The notes beneath the pieces are model-generated. The model searched no databases. It was not told where the DNA came from and worked only from the letters and a program-made list of their open reading frames with translations. From Tridacna crocea (taxonomy: Eukaryota > Mollusca > Bivalvia > Cardiida > Cardiidae): 64,000 nt of DNA. Where the stretch lies: the NCBI GenBank assembly GCA_943736015.1, contig OX031065.1, forward strand, positions 47,532,992-47,596,991, read 5' to 3'. Within the stretch, counting starts at the first letter, position 1. Each line of letters begins with the position of its first letter. This document shows positions 1 through 12,900 of this stretch, piece by piece. The position numbers were made by a program, and so were the translations under genes.

Positions 1-436
1 AATGGCACATAACTGTATGTGAAGAGTTATTGCTCATAATAATATATGTACATGAACACAAAGGTTTAAATGTTGGTGTGGAAATGTCCACCTTTTCCCA
101 CAATCTTTTTCTCGCCTTTCGGAAACCGATACAATCACTTTAGCTACACTGAATTCATTGTCTACATAAATTTTCAAAATTGATGAGTCTAAAATTTTGT
201 TGTGTGGTAAAAGGTTTACCAAATGACTAATTTAACCCTTACATTGCTAAATAACTAAAACGACATTTTCGACTCGATAGTAAAAACCCATGTGTCGCTA
301 TTTCAAAAGTATGTTTTGGGGAATAAAATCCCCTTATTGGACAGTGCAGATTCAAGATCAGACTGCACATTCTGTTGAAAGTATTTTCTCCATTTCCCAT
401 GATATTTTCACAAGCCTTCCCGCTAGGGGTGATTAA

Positions 437-662
437 CCTTTTCCCAAATGACAAATTTTATACTCTTCCAAACAGAAAGAGTTTGCAGATGACAATCTTA
501 ACTTTCATAACAATGGCAGAAAATCATCTGAAGGGCAGAAAACACTGTGGGAAAAGGAGAAATTGCTCATTACGAGCAATTTCTCCTTTTCTCACAGGGT
601 TTTCAAAAGACTTGTATTGCAGACACGTAAAAACAAGGGCTTGTTTGGGAAAGAGGAAAAAG
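437..662 (+). mobile_element. Hairpin MITE T3
   Basis: TTAA at 433-436 and 663-666. The core GGAGAAATTGCTCATTACGA pairs with its complement. Confidence 0.85.
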
Positions 663-720
663 TTAAAACTCAGGGCTGTGTGGTAATTTTAGAGTAAATT
701 TACTATAAATTTTACAGAAC

Positions 721-957
721 CTTTATCAAGGGGGTTTTGAATTCTGCAATGAAGCCATAGTTCAGTAAATTCGGCCACAGGAAATGTATCAGGTTGATAA
801 TCAATCCTTTGATATGGGACCCGTCTTCGTCCTGGTCTGCCATAATCATGATTTTACCGTAACGTAACTGTTGGGCAGATTCTTCTGATTCATATTTCTC
901 CAAGAGATGTAAACCAAGGATTTTAATGATGTTCTGTACTTGAGCATTACTGACAAT
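721..957 (-). CDS. TOP2: TOP2-like exon: TOPRIM DxDxD
   Basis: 79 codons include IVSNAQVQNIIKILGL, LRYGKIMIMADQDEDGSHIK, GLIINLIHFLWPNLL and the ending FKTPLIK. DQDED holds the magnesium-binding acids of the cleavage site. Animal TOP2 usually has IMTDQDQDG, so MADQDEDG is a departure. The acceptor is TTGTTTACAG and the donor is AAG|GTTCTG. No further exon was found in 1-720. Confidence 0.97.
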
Positions 958-3900
958 CTGTAAACAAGAAAGTATATAGAAAGTAACCTGTGTGTGGCAG
1001 CAATGGGTGTTAGGCAGCCACTTGCATAAGGCAACCATCACATTTAACCCTTTCCCAAACAACAAAATTTTAGACTGATCCAAGTGAAAGTAGTTGCAGA
1101 TGACAAAACAAAATGCAAGTCAAAAATTAAAATTTGTTTCCAGTAGGGTAGAAAACATTGTGGGAAAAGGAGAAAATGCTGGTTACCAGCATTTTCTCCT
1201 TTTCCCACAGTGTTTTCAAAAGGCTTCTTTTTCAGGGCCGTAAAAAACAGGGGTTGTTTGTTAAAGGGTTACGTTCCAAAATCTTGTTTTAAATATAGAT
1301 GAGGCTGTGTTACCCACTTATTAACCGTTTACCAAACAATCCCTGGTTTTACAACCCCGAGATGGAAGCCTTTTGAAAACATCGTGGGAAAAGGATAAAA
1401 TGCTGGTAACCAGCATTTTCTCCTTTTCCCACAATGTTTTCTAACCTGCTTGAAACAAATTTCACTTTTTGAGTTACGTTTATTTTGTCGTCTGCAAATG
1501 CTTTCAATTTGGACCAGTCTAAAATTTTGTCGTTTGGTAAAGAGTTAAACAATCATGTGACATAAGAACCCTTAGCCTTATTTGCAGTCTGTTCTTTTTT
1601 TTCCTTTTCTGCCATTTGAACATTACTGTGTCAAAATTGACAGTCTGCAGACATTTGAAATCTGATCATTTTAAAATCCGCATTATCCCATTTCACAGTG
1701 GGTTAACTCTTTACCAGACAATCCCGACTTTTAACGACCCTGAGAAAGACACCTTTTGAAAACATTGTGGGAAAAGAAGAAAATGCTGGTAACCAGCATT
1801 TTCTTCTTTTCCCACAATGTTTTCTACCCTTCCCATACCAAATTTCAATTTTTGAGTCGCATTTATTGTCATCTGCAAGTGCTTTCAACTTGGACAAGTC
1901 TACAATTTTGTCGTTTGGTATAGAGTTAAAGTAGATGTAGCTGTAATCTGTAAAATCAGACGTAAATGACTAAAAATAAATACAGAAATCTGAATAGCGT
2001 CAATTTAATCACAACCTGTTTGTGTGAAAACTTTGAAAGTATTGACAATAAAATTTCAAACAATTTATTTACAATTACTTTGGTGAATAACAATCACATA
2101 TTATATACAGTTAAACCTGTGTTAGAGACCATCTGTTTTAAGAGACCACCTGCTTTAAGAGACCACTGTTCTGATGCAAAACCCCTTTTTACATTAACCT
2201 AATATAACCTGTATTTAAAGACCACCTGCTGTAAGAGACCAATTTCAGTACTTCCCTTGAGTGGTCTCTGAATACAGGTTGTACAGTACATGGAAATTTT
2301 TTAAATGTGAACATTTTTACAATTTAAAAAAGTTCACAAACTTTTCTGTCTGTGAATTTTACAAGTATACAGACAAAAAATGAGTGTGTTGATTTCAAAA
2401 ACAGTTCCGTACACACATTTTCTGTAATTGGTAATTTGCAAATTGTTCATCACTCGCATATATCCACTTAAACAGTGTTTGAAAGCGACTTACTTGATTC
2501 ATGCTGGTTTGCCGAACATTAAGTAATTTCCCAGTCACTGGAAACACGCCAAAATGTTTTCGTCCAATTACACTTAGACCTACAAAACCCCAAAGATAAA
2601 TATCTCAACAGTCATCTATTTAACCTTTTACCAAACAACAAAATTTTAGACTGGTCCAAATTGAAAGTACTTGCAGATGACAAATTAAATGTAAATTGAA
2701 AATTAAAGTTTGTTTCCAGCAGGATAGAAAACAGTGGGAAAAGGAGAAAATGTGGGTTACCAGCATTTTCTCCTTTTCCCACATTTTCAAAGGGCTTCTA
2801 TTTCAGGGATGTCAAAACCAGGGATTAGCCATTTAACCCTTTCCCAAACAGCAAATTTTGGACCAGACCAAATTGAAAGCATTTTGCAGATGACAAATTA
2901 ACATTTGCTAAAAAGATGCTTTTTCTATATGATAGGGTAGAAAACATTGTGGGAAAAGGAGAAAATGCTGGTTACCAGCATTTTCTCCTTTTCCCAAAAT
3001 GTTTTCAAAAGGCTTCTATTCCTGACCCGTAAAAAGCAGGGATTGTTTGGGAAAGGGTTAACTCTTTCCCAAACAGCAAAATTTTAGACTGGTTTAAACT
3101 GAAAGCATTTGCCGATAAAAAATTGAAGGTGGCTCAAATAAAAGGATTTGTCCTTGATAGGGAAGAAAACACTGCGGGAAATGGAGAAAATGCTGGTTAC
3201 CAGCATTTTCTCCATTTTCCACAATGTTTTGCAAAGCTCTTGACAGTAAAGTGATAAAAAGTAGTTCCAAAGAGGCTTACATTAGACTGACCAGACTCTA
3301 CAAGACTACAACTATTTTTTATTCAAGTCTAAGAATTTAACCCTTTCCAAAACCATCCCTGGTTTTTACGGGTCTGGAAAAGTAGCCTTTTGAAAACATT
3401 GTGGAAAAAGAAGAAAATGCTGGTGACCAGCATTTTCTCCTTTTCCCACAATGTTTTCTACCCTATCATAAAGAAATCATCTTTTCAGCAAGAGTTGAAT
3501 TGTCATCTGCAAATGCTTTCAATTTGGTCTAGTCCAAAAGTTCGTCGTTTGGGAAAGGGTTAAACACTTTTTAAAGGTCATTTGATCACCAGAAGAACAT
3601 AAATCATCCTGTTACAGATAAATAAATGTTTAAGACAAATATATTTTGTGGTGTCCCTGGTATTGGAGTTGAGCGTCGGCCTCATAACCATAAGGTCCCA
3701 AGTTCGATACAGCTGAGAGGGTGTCAACTTTGGGATTTTTCATTGGCCCAAACAGTCGGCGTGAATACTGGTGTAGTTCCCAGGAAGCAGAATCGAGAGA
3801 GATTAGCGTAAGTCGTAAGAACTTTTTTCTCAATCGATGTTAAAGTATGGTATGCCGATGTGTCTCCTGCGTGCATTAACTCTTTACCACACAATCCTGA

Positions 3901-6900
3901 CTTTTAACACCCCTGTGAAGAAGCCTTTTGAAAACATTTTGGGAAAAGGAGAAAATGATGGTAACCATCATTTTCTCCTTTTTCCCACAATGTTTTCTTC
4001 CCATTCTAAAACAAATTTCAATTCTTTAGTCACATTCATTTTGTCGTCTGCAAATGCTTTCAATTTGGACCAACCTAAAATTTTGTCATCCTCGGATACC
4101 CCGGGGTCTCCCTATTTGCTATGCTACATCGACCCCTGTGACAATTAATTTAATTTCCCTTGCTTTACCACTGGCCGAATGCTGGCTTTTCATTGGTTCC
4201 ATCATCATTTTGTGATGGGCGAGTGGACTGTACGCTATGACGTTTCGTATCGATTTTCGGCGGCTGATTCAAAGTTTTATTAGTCAATTGTCCCAGGGGT
4301 CGATGTAGTGTAGCAAATAGAGAGACCTTGGGGTATCCGAGGATGAAATTTTGTCATTTGGTAAAGAGTTAAGCATGCATGGGTTTGCAGTTGGATTGGT
4401 CAAAATGTTACGCTGTAATATTAATCCGCAATTCATAAAAACAGAGTTACTACCATCCACGCTATGGATTGTCTCTTTTTGATTGCCATTTTTCAATAAA
4501 ATGGCATCAATTTCAAAATGGTGTCATTGAAAGTCATAGACCTACAACAAAAGGAATATAATGTTGTAGTAACTTTCCTGGTGTGTGTATTCACCTTGGC
4601 TGAATAAGAAAATTTTGGCATCGTGCTTGACCTTCGGCCTCACCCAATACCAAATTTTCTCACACTGCTCAAAGTAAATAAAAGTACCAGGAAAGTTAAC
4701 CCTTTCCCAAACAAGCCCTTGCTTTTATGTGTCTGCAATACAAGTCTTTTGAAAACACTGTGGGAAAAGGAGAAATTGCTCGTTATGAGCAATTTCTCCT
4801 TTTCCCACAGTGTTTTCTGCCCGTTTGGATAATTTTCTGCCATTTTTATGAAAGTTGAAATTGTCGTCTGCAAGCTCTTTCAGTTTGGAAGAGTCTACAA
4901 TTTGTTGTTTGGGAAAGAGTTAATACAACATGATATTCCGTATGTACATGTGTATATCATACCAGCAAGTGCCGTTGCCTTGGCTGAATCCCCTTCTGTA
5001 ATAATAAGAGTACATTTGTGAGACTGTTTGGTTCCCGCATCTGTGGCATCCTCTAGTTTGGTGATTCCCTTTATTCTACCACTTGATTTTATAGGAGCTA
5101 CTTTTCTTCTTAAAGTCTTCTCAACAGATTCAATGATACGTTGAACAAGGCCAGTTTTTTCAATCTGAAATAGAATTAATCCACTATGATAAACGGTTTG
5201 GGAAAACTGCTTGATGGAATATAGGATTACATTTTTGGTTACCAAGCAACCCTTTATCCTTTATATCAGCGTTTATGTATTATCATCTTTATCCATGAGA
5301 TGACTAAAATTGTATGAGGTGAGCCTTGGCGAGCGTCAAATACATTTTAGTCAATGAGTTTGACAAAAATGATTTAAAATCAACAAAATGTGAGATCCTA
5401 TTTATCTCAAAAAACAAATGACAGACAGAACTAGAGCTGTCACTGAATGTGACTTAATATCCCGGCCAGCACTTTAACAGAAACAGGCAATTACTAGTAT
5501 TTTGTACACAGACGGACACATCGACACACCAACAGAAACACAGAATGATGGACATATGGATGGACAGACAGGCTGATTCCAGTATATTCCCTGAAAACAT
5601 TTCGTTTTGCGGGGGTATAAAAATATCCCACACCTTTCACACGTCCATGTCTACGTTGTAGTTTGGTTTCAAATATGTACATACACAAGTAGAAAGTTAT
5701 GTTTCATTTACACTGAAGGAATAGTGAAATATTTTAGAGAGGGAATAAGCACACCTATTCCTGAGATAATACTGATTTTTAGAGACTTTCACCGCATTTC
5801 TTGGTTTTTATTTAACATGAAAATCAAAAACTTTCCATGTGTACATGTCATAGCAACAGTGACCTCATTTTTCCTCGAAACCGTGTAACAGTACAAATTC
5901 CTGCACAAAGTGTGGTTGGTTTTTTATGGTTTCACAGACCAATGACTGGAAAGTGACCAGAACAATTTTAGACTGGTTCAAATTGCACTTGCAGACGGCA
6001 AAATAAGCGTATCTCAAAAATTGAAATGTGTTTCCAGCCGGGTGGAAAACATTGTGGGAAAAGGCGAAAATGCTGGTTACAAGCATTTTCTCCTATTCCC
6101 ACAATGTTTTCAAAAGGCTTCTATCTCTGGGACATAAAAACCATGATTTGTTTGGTAAAGGGGTTTAATACACTGCCCTAGGAGGTTTTCTGAAAGTGAC
6201 AAACAACTTTATGCAAAAGGACCTTTAACCCTTTCACGCACAATGACAACTTTTGACGACCCTTGGAAAGAAGCCTTTTGAATACAATGTGAGAAAAGGA
6301 GAAAATGCTGGTAACAAGCATTTTCTCCTTTTCCCACAATGTTTTCTACCCTATCAATAAAAAATTGCACCATTTGATCCCCACTGATATTGTCATCTGC
6401 AAATACTTTCAATTTGGACAAGGCTAAAATTTTGTCGTCTGGTAAAGGGTTAACAAAATTTTTTGATATGGAGAAAGGTTTCACCCTTTTACAGACAAAC
6501 CAAAGCATTGGTGCAACATGTTATTAGTGGTCTACAAATGATCTAGATGTAAACAGGCCTAAAATTTTGTTTTGAATTCAGACTTGAGTGAAATCTTGTT
6601 ATTTGGTAAAACGTTAAACCTTTACTAGATAATTAAATTGTAAACTTGTCAAAATCTGAAACAGTTTCAGATGTCTTGTTAACCCTTTACAATCCCGACT
6701 TTTAACGACTGTCCCAAAGGACAAATTTCAGAATGTCTGTACTTCACACAGGTACATCTGGCCATAAGTTCATCGATGCGATAGATGACATTGAAGAATA
6801 AAGGAGAAAGCCCTGATTATAAACATTTTTATCTCAATTATTTTGTTAGAAAACAAAAGTTGTAGGGAATAACTTAAAGAAAGCATGAGGAAAAGTTGCA

Positions 6901-9900
6901 ATTCTTGCGCACTGCATTTCCAAATTTTGCAACAAATAAGTGCACCATATTTCACGTCATTCCTACTTAAGATGACAAAGTTACGTCCGGACAAGGATGA
7001 AATACTATAAAACTGAAGATCAAAGGGCAAATAACTCAAAATTCTTGCCAGGAAGAATTATGGTTCTTGTGCACTGCACTGCGTAATTTTTCAACAACAA
7101 TGCATATCAAGTATGAAGTTGTTCAGGCAAGAGATGACAAATTTATATTCCAGAAAAGCAGAAAATGCTGTAAAAATGACCATCAAAGGGAAATAACTAT
7201 AAGACAGCACGAGGTAGAGTTATGGTCCTTTTGCACTGCACTCTGTATTATTGCAGCAAACATAAAAGCTAAGTTTCGAGACAATCTGACTGGACATGAC
7301 AATGCTCTGGACAAGCATGAAATGCTATAAAAGTAGAGATTAAAGGGTAAATTACTCAAAATTCATGCTAGGAAGCGTTATGGTTCTTTCGCACTACTCA
7401 GTGTTATTGCAACAAACACAAACGCCAAGTTTCAAGTCAATTGAACTGGAGATGACAAAGCTAAGCTCCAGACAAAGAACTGGACACCACCCACCTGTAA
7501 TAATAACATCTAGTCCATCATCTAGCTAAATTGAATAGATCCATTTCTTTGAAAAATACACATATTTGTTGTGATGGGCAAAACTTAGTAATGGAAAGGA
7601 AAGTTAGAGTAAAGAGCAAAAAATAAATAGGACAAATTGTTTGTTTCAGTATGTGATCAAAGTTTCTTTCATCGAGTGGAAAGCGAATACCGTATTTTAA
7701 CTTGTGGCTTTGCCACTCATGAAAATACATGTATAGCCATGCAGTTCACTCAAAAGAAATTTCAAACATACACCAAAAAAGACAATTATCCTCTATGTCA
7801 ATTACCTCATCAATAAAACTTTTTGTAAATTTACAGGTCGATCCAAAGTGGGCTGGTTGAAGAGTCAATGTTTCCTTGGTCTGCATGTCAAATTTCGGGT
7901 TCTCTATCAGGCAGTTCACAAACACCCAAACCTGATTTTTTATCTGTAGAGGCAAATATATCAACTCTTAACCCTTGACCCCATAAGGCATTTCTATGGT
8001 ATCTAAAATTGACCCTAAATAACAGCAAGGATGAAGCAGTTTCTTATACGTATATAAGACCTTTTGAAAGCACAGAAAACATTGTGACAAAAGGTGAAAT
8101 TGCTCGTGACGACAATGTTTTCCAAAGGCTTCTACAAGCAATGCGTAGAAATGAGTATCTATGGAGTAAGGGGTCAACCCTTTCCTAAACAATGAATTTT
8201 GGACTCTTCCAAACCAAAACAGTTTGCAGACGACAGTTTTAGATATTGAGAAAATGGCAGAAAGTTCTCAAAAAGGGTAGAAAACACTGTGGGAAAAGGA
8301 GAAATTGCTCGTTTTCACACAGTGTTTTCAAATGATTTTTACTGCAGACACGTAAAAACCAGGGTTTGTTTGGGAAAGGGTTAAAGCACCAATAACACTC
8401 AAAAGATATTTTCAGTTTAAAAATAAGACCCAAACAAGTGTAATATCAAGGTTGATTTTTGACCAAACTGTCTCAGCAAAGCTGACAGTGTAGATCAAGG
8501 ATTCATCTACAAGAGCTGATTTACTCGGGCCCTAAAACTATCAAAAGTTGTGAAAGGTCCTAAATTGTTCTCCTTCTCCCACAATGCTTATCCCCTTTTC
8601 AAAAGAAATTTCAATTTTGGAATAACTTTTATTTTAAAAAAGCTTTCCATTTGGACAAGTCGAAAAATATGACATTTGGTAAATGATTAACTAAAGTGTG
8701 TTTTATTCTATTTTCCACTTCACTTACCACAGATGGTTTTATTGTTTCACTAAAATTGGATTTTTTCATGATAATTGGTGTTAGGGACTCCACCAGATTA
8801 TCCGTAACCAATTTTACATGCGTCCCTCCCTGAAAGAAAATTATATAAAGATATGGTCAGATAAATAATATGTCAAGATTCAAACTGCCAATTGAGTTGT
8901 CCTATAAAACCTGAAATTTTAGAACAAATTCAGTTTAAACTTATTAATTCTACATCTATTGAGAAACTATTGGTAAGATTACAAATTCTTTAAGTTTCAT
9001 GGAAATCTGACAATAAAATGCAGACTTTATCGCGTAAACAAGAAATGCAAATTTTTAATTTTGAAATGGCTACTTTTCCAATACTGTTTGATAGATGTTT
9101 TTTTCAAAATCAATAGGATTGAAGGTATTGATGAGATAAACAAACTGTGCAAGTTTCATGGAAAATTGACCACAAATGTAGACTTCATCGCGTAAACAAG
9201 AAATGAAAATTTTCAACTTAAAATCGCTACTGTTTCCATACTGTTTGTTGGGTTTTTCTCAAAATCAATAGGATTCAAGGTATTGATGAGATAAACTGTG
9301 CAAATTTCATGGAAAACTGACCACAAATGCAGGCTTTATAGTGTAAACAAGAAATGAAAATTTTCAACTTGAAATCGCTACTTTTTCCATACTGTTTTTT
9401 GGGTTTTTCTCAAAATCGGTAGGGTTGAAGGTATTGATGAGGTAAATAAACTCTGCAAGTTTCATGGAAAACTGACCCCGAATGTAGGCTTTATCATGTA
9501 AACAAGAAAGAAACCAACAGATGGACAGACAGACGAAAGGACAGGCGGTGTAAACCATGCCATGACATAAGCTCTGCTGGCTTTCAGCTAGTAGAGCTAA
9601 AAGATTATGCCATGTTGACAAAAAGCTTCAGGGGAGGTTAGACTAAAAAATGTAAAAGAGTAACAACTACATCCACTCTGTAAGTATGAAATCAGTCAAA
9701 CTTACCCTTTCAGTATAAATACTGTTTACAAAACTTGTTTGTCTGAAGCCATCATCACTTGGGGTCACTGCCACCTCCCATCTACCATTGATTACTTTGT
9801 GAGCCACCACTGGGTTAGAGTCTTCACCTGATTCCGGACCGATGTACATATTGACATAATCTTTGAAATTACTGATCTGAAGCCGAAAACAAAACAAAAA

Positions 9901-12900
9901 TCCTGTAAAACAAAATTTCCCAACTTTTGTTATTTTACACTACATTTATCTGCCAACAACTGGTATATACCAGTTTTCCAAAATTGTTAAAATAAAAAAA
10001 ATTTGTAGGAAAAAATTCAGTATGGTTAAAATGGTACCAGCTGGCTACCAGCATTTTCTCCTTTTCCCACAACGTTTTCAAAAGGTTTCTTTCTCAGGGG
10101 CGTCAAAAGTAGGGATTGTGTGATAATGGGTTAAATCATATGACATGAGCTATTGCAATTTTCATAAACATTCTGGTCAAAAAGTATGGCAAATCAAGTA
10201 TGAGATTCCCTTTTCACTAAAAGCAAATGACTAAAAATATTGCAGTTTTGTAAAAGAGTTAATTAACTCATTACCAAACGACAATATCTTAGGCTTGTCC
10301 AAATCGAAAGCATTTGCAGATGACAAAATAAAAGTGACTGAAAATTTGAACTTTGTTTTGTGAAGGGTAGAAAACACTGTGGGAAAAGGAGAAAATGCTG
10401 TTTAGGGATTGTGTGGAAATGTGTTAACTGAAACCGATACTTCTAAATAGGGCAACAGAAATTTTGTTTCATCAATCAGTCTGGTGGAATGAACGCTGGC
10501 ATTCACTACTTTCTTTTTCAGTGAAACCTCTGTGAGTCAAAACAGGCAAGTAACTGTGTAAAATGTAAAAAAGAATTTAAGCTATCTGTTACAGACTACC
10601 CCTATCATAGCTAAGTTTGAAGTAAATATATTTTAGTTGTAACACAGCTTTCATGCATTGTCAAAAATTTTGCATAACAATGACAACAATGCTATTAAAA
10701 CACATCTACCGCCTCAATGTTTCCTTCCAAACCATCCAAGCATAAAAACTAACAGAATTAAACTAACAGGCAAAGTCTTTCCATTCAGAATAACTTGAAT
10801 TCCATTGACTGTGGCTGAAACATCATAAGCTCTTCTTGTAAATAATGCCAGTAAATCCTTATTTATTTTCTTCACTCCAAATTTGGCAAGATCTGGATAA
10901 AATGTCACACAAGTAAAGTCAGGTCCACTGTGTTCTTTAATCACTGGTTCTTCTTCCTGAGTCATATTGGAAGTCCATGTCTACAATGAAAAAAAATACC
11001 AACGTTCATAATTATTCAGCTAGCAGTCTTGACCCTTTACCACACAATCCGATGTTTTAATGACCTTGCAGTTGGCTTCTGAAAACATTGTGAAACTAGA
11101 GCTATCACTAAACATGATTATAACCCGCACCAGCTCCTTGTCACATAACAAGTCTTGGTCACAGAATGCAGAATGGTTTAGTATAAAAGTAAGAGTTGAA
11201 AAAAGTTCAAGGGCAAATAATTCCATAACAAATAGCAGCAGGGTCATGAAAATCACACATGCAAGACTTCATATATATAGGAATCGTGGGTATGAATTTA
11301 AGTTCACTCCCTGAACAACTGTTGGAGTATTTCTCCGTACATATTTCTGTTTCCGGACAGACTGACGGATAGACAGACAGCCAAGGTGATTCCAGTATAC
11401 CCCCTCCACTTCTTTGAGGGGGAGGGGGGTATATAAAGGAGAAAATGCTGGATTTGAATTAGGACACATTTTGGTAAAGACTTTACTCTTTTAAATATCT
11501 AATATTGTGGGAAAAAAAGAAATTGATGGAAAACAGCATTTTCCCCTTTTCGCACAATGTTTTCATAAGTTGACCGGATATGGGTTTTTAAAATTCAGGA
11601 TTGTTCGGTCAAGGTTTAAATCAACTCTTATTCTGAATTCCAAGACTGGCCATCCCATTGGCTAAAACATTCTATTTCAGCCAATCAGAATCCTTGTCAT
11701 AAGATACAGAAATAAGAGAAAACTACTATTTATAAAGTGAATACCACTGAAGAAAGTAGTACCAATGATAATTAATTTGTTGTTCAGTTATTCACACAGC
11801 AAGCTACATGTACTTCCTAATCAACCCTTGACTGAGTAATATTGATTTTAATGTCCATAATGACTTTTTCAAATCTGTGCATTTAGGAAAGAAAGGGCTA
11901 GTAAATAAACCAGTATTTTCTCCCTTCACCACAATGTTTTCTACCATTTCTGGACAAAATTCATGAATTTAGCTGAAATATATTGGCTGCCGACTTTGAA
12001 TTTGGACAAGTCTGTAATTTTGCTGATTGGTACAGAATTAACCTTATACCAAATAATCTCTGGTTTTCACAACTCTTAGAAAGAAACCTTTTGAATACAT
12101 TGTGGGAAAAAGAAAAAATACTGGTAACAAGCATTTTCTCCTTTTCCCACAATGTTTTTTACCCTCCCAGAAAAAATACAAGTAAAATCAATTTTTGTGT
12201 CACATTAATTTTGTCATCTGCAAATGCTTTCAATTTATTTTAACAAATTAAATTCAAAAGATTTGGCATTGATTGATTGATTGATTGATTGATTGCACTG
12301 TATTTGATGCTGTTTTCGACGTTATTTCTGTTATATACCTGTGGCCAGTACACCTATTTATGCTTTTTGGAAGTTTCTTTTTCCAGTTTTCCACACAATA
12401 TTCCTTCCAAGCCACTAGCTGCTCTTCCACTTTACTACTGTCGGAACAATAGTCAGTGGTGAGAGAAGAATGAATTCTGTTAACTCACTACCAAACGACA
12501 ATATTTTAGACTGGTCCGAATTGAAAACATTTGCAGACGACAAAATAAAAGTGACTGAAAATTCGAAATTTGTTTTGTGAAGGGTAGAAAACATTGTGGG
12601 AAAAGGAGAAAATGCTGGTTACCAGCATTTTCTCCTTTTCCCACAATGTTTTCTAAAAGGCTTCTTTCTCAGGCGCATCAAAAGTAGGGATTGTGTGGTA
12701 ATGGGTTAAAATGTCTATCATCAATCCTCAGATAGCAATTAGCCGACCTGGGGATTGAACCAGCAACCCCTTAAGTCCCAGCGTTCCACAATGCTCCATT
12801 TACATATATCTCGCTGAAAATCCCAAGGCCATCAATTTATAGAAAAAACAAAAAAAGGTATAAATTTGTAGAATTTGTCAAACCTGTTGAAAATGTAGTC

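Larger units (their letters stand above)
12265..12800 (-). mobile_element. SINE family C, split by a hairpin MITE
   Basis: The body 12265-12479 (after an (ATTG)n tail) and the head 12710-12800 (ending in GGATTGAACCAGCAACCCC, the reversed B-box) are separated by the MITE 12484-12705. Removing the MITE and one TTAA restores alignment with the copies at 17.5 and 37.6 kb. Confidence 0.8.
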
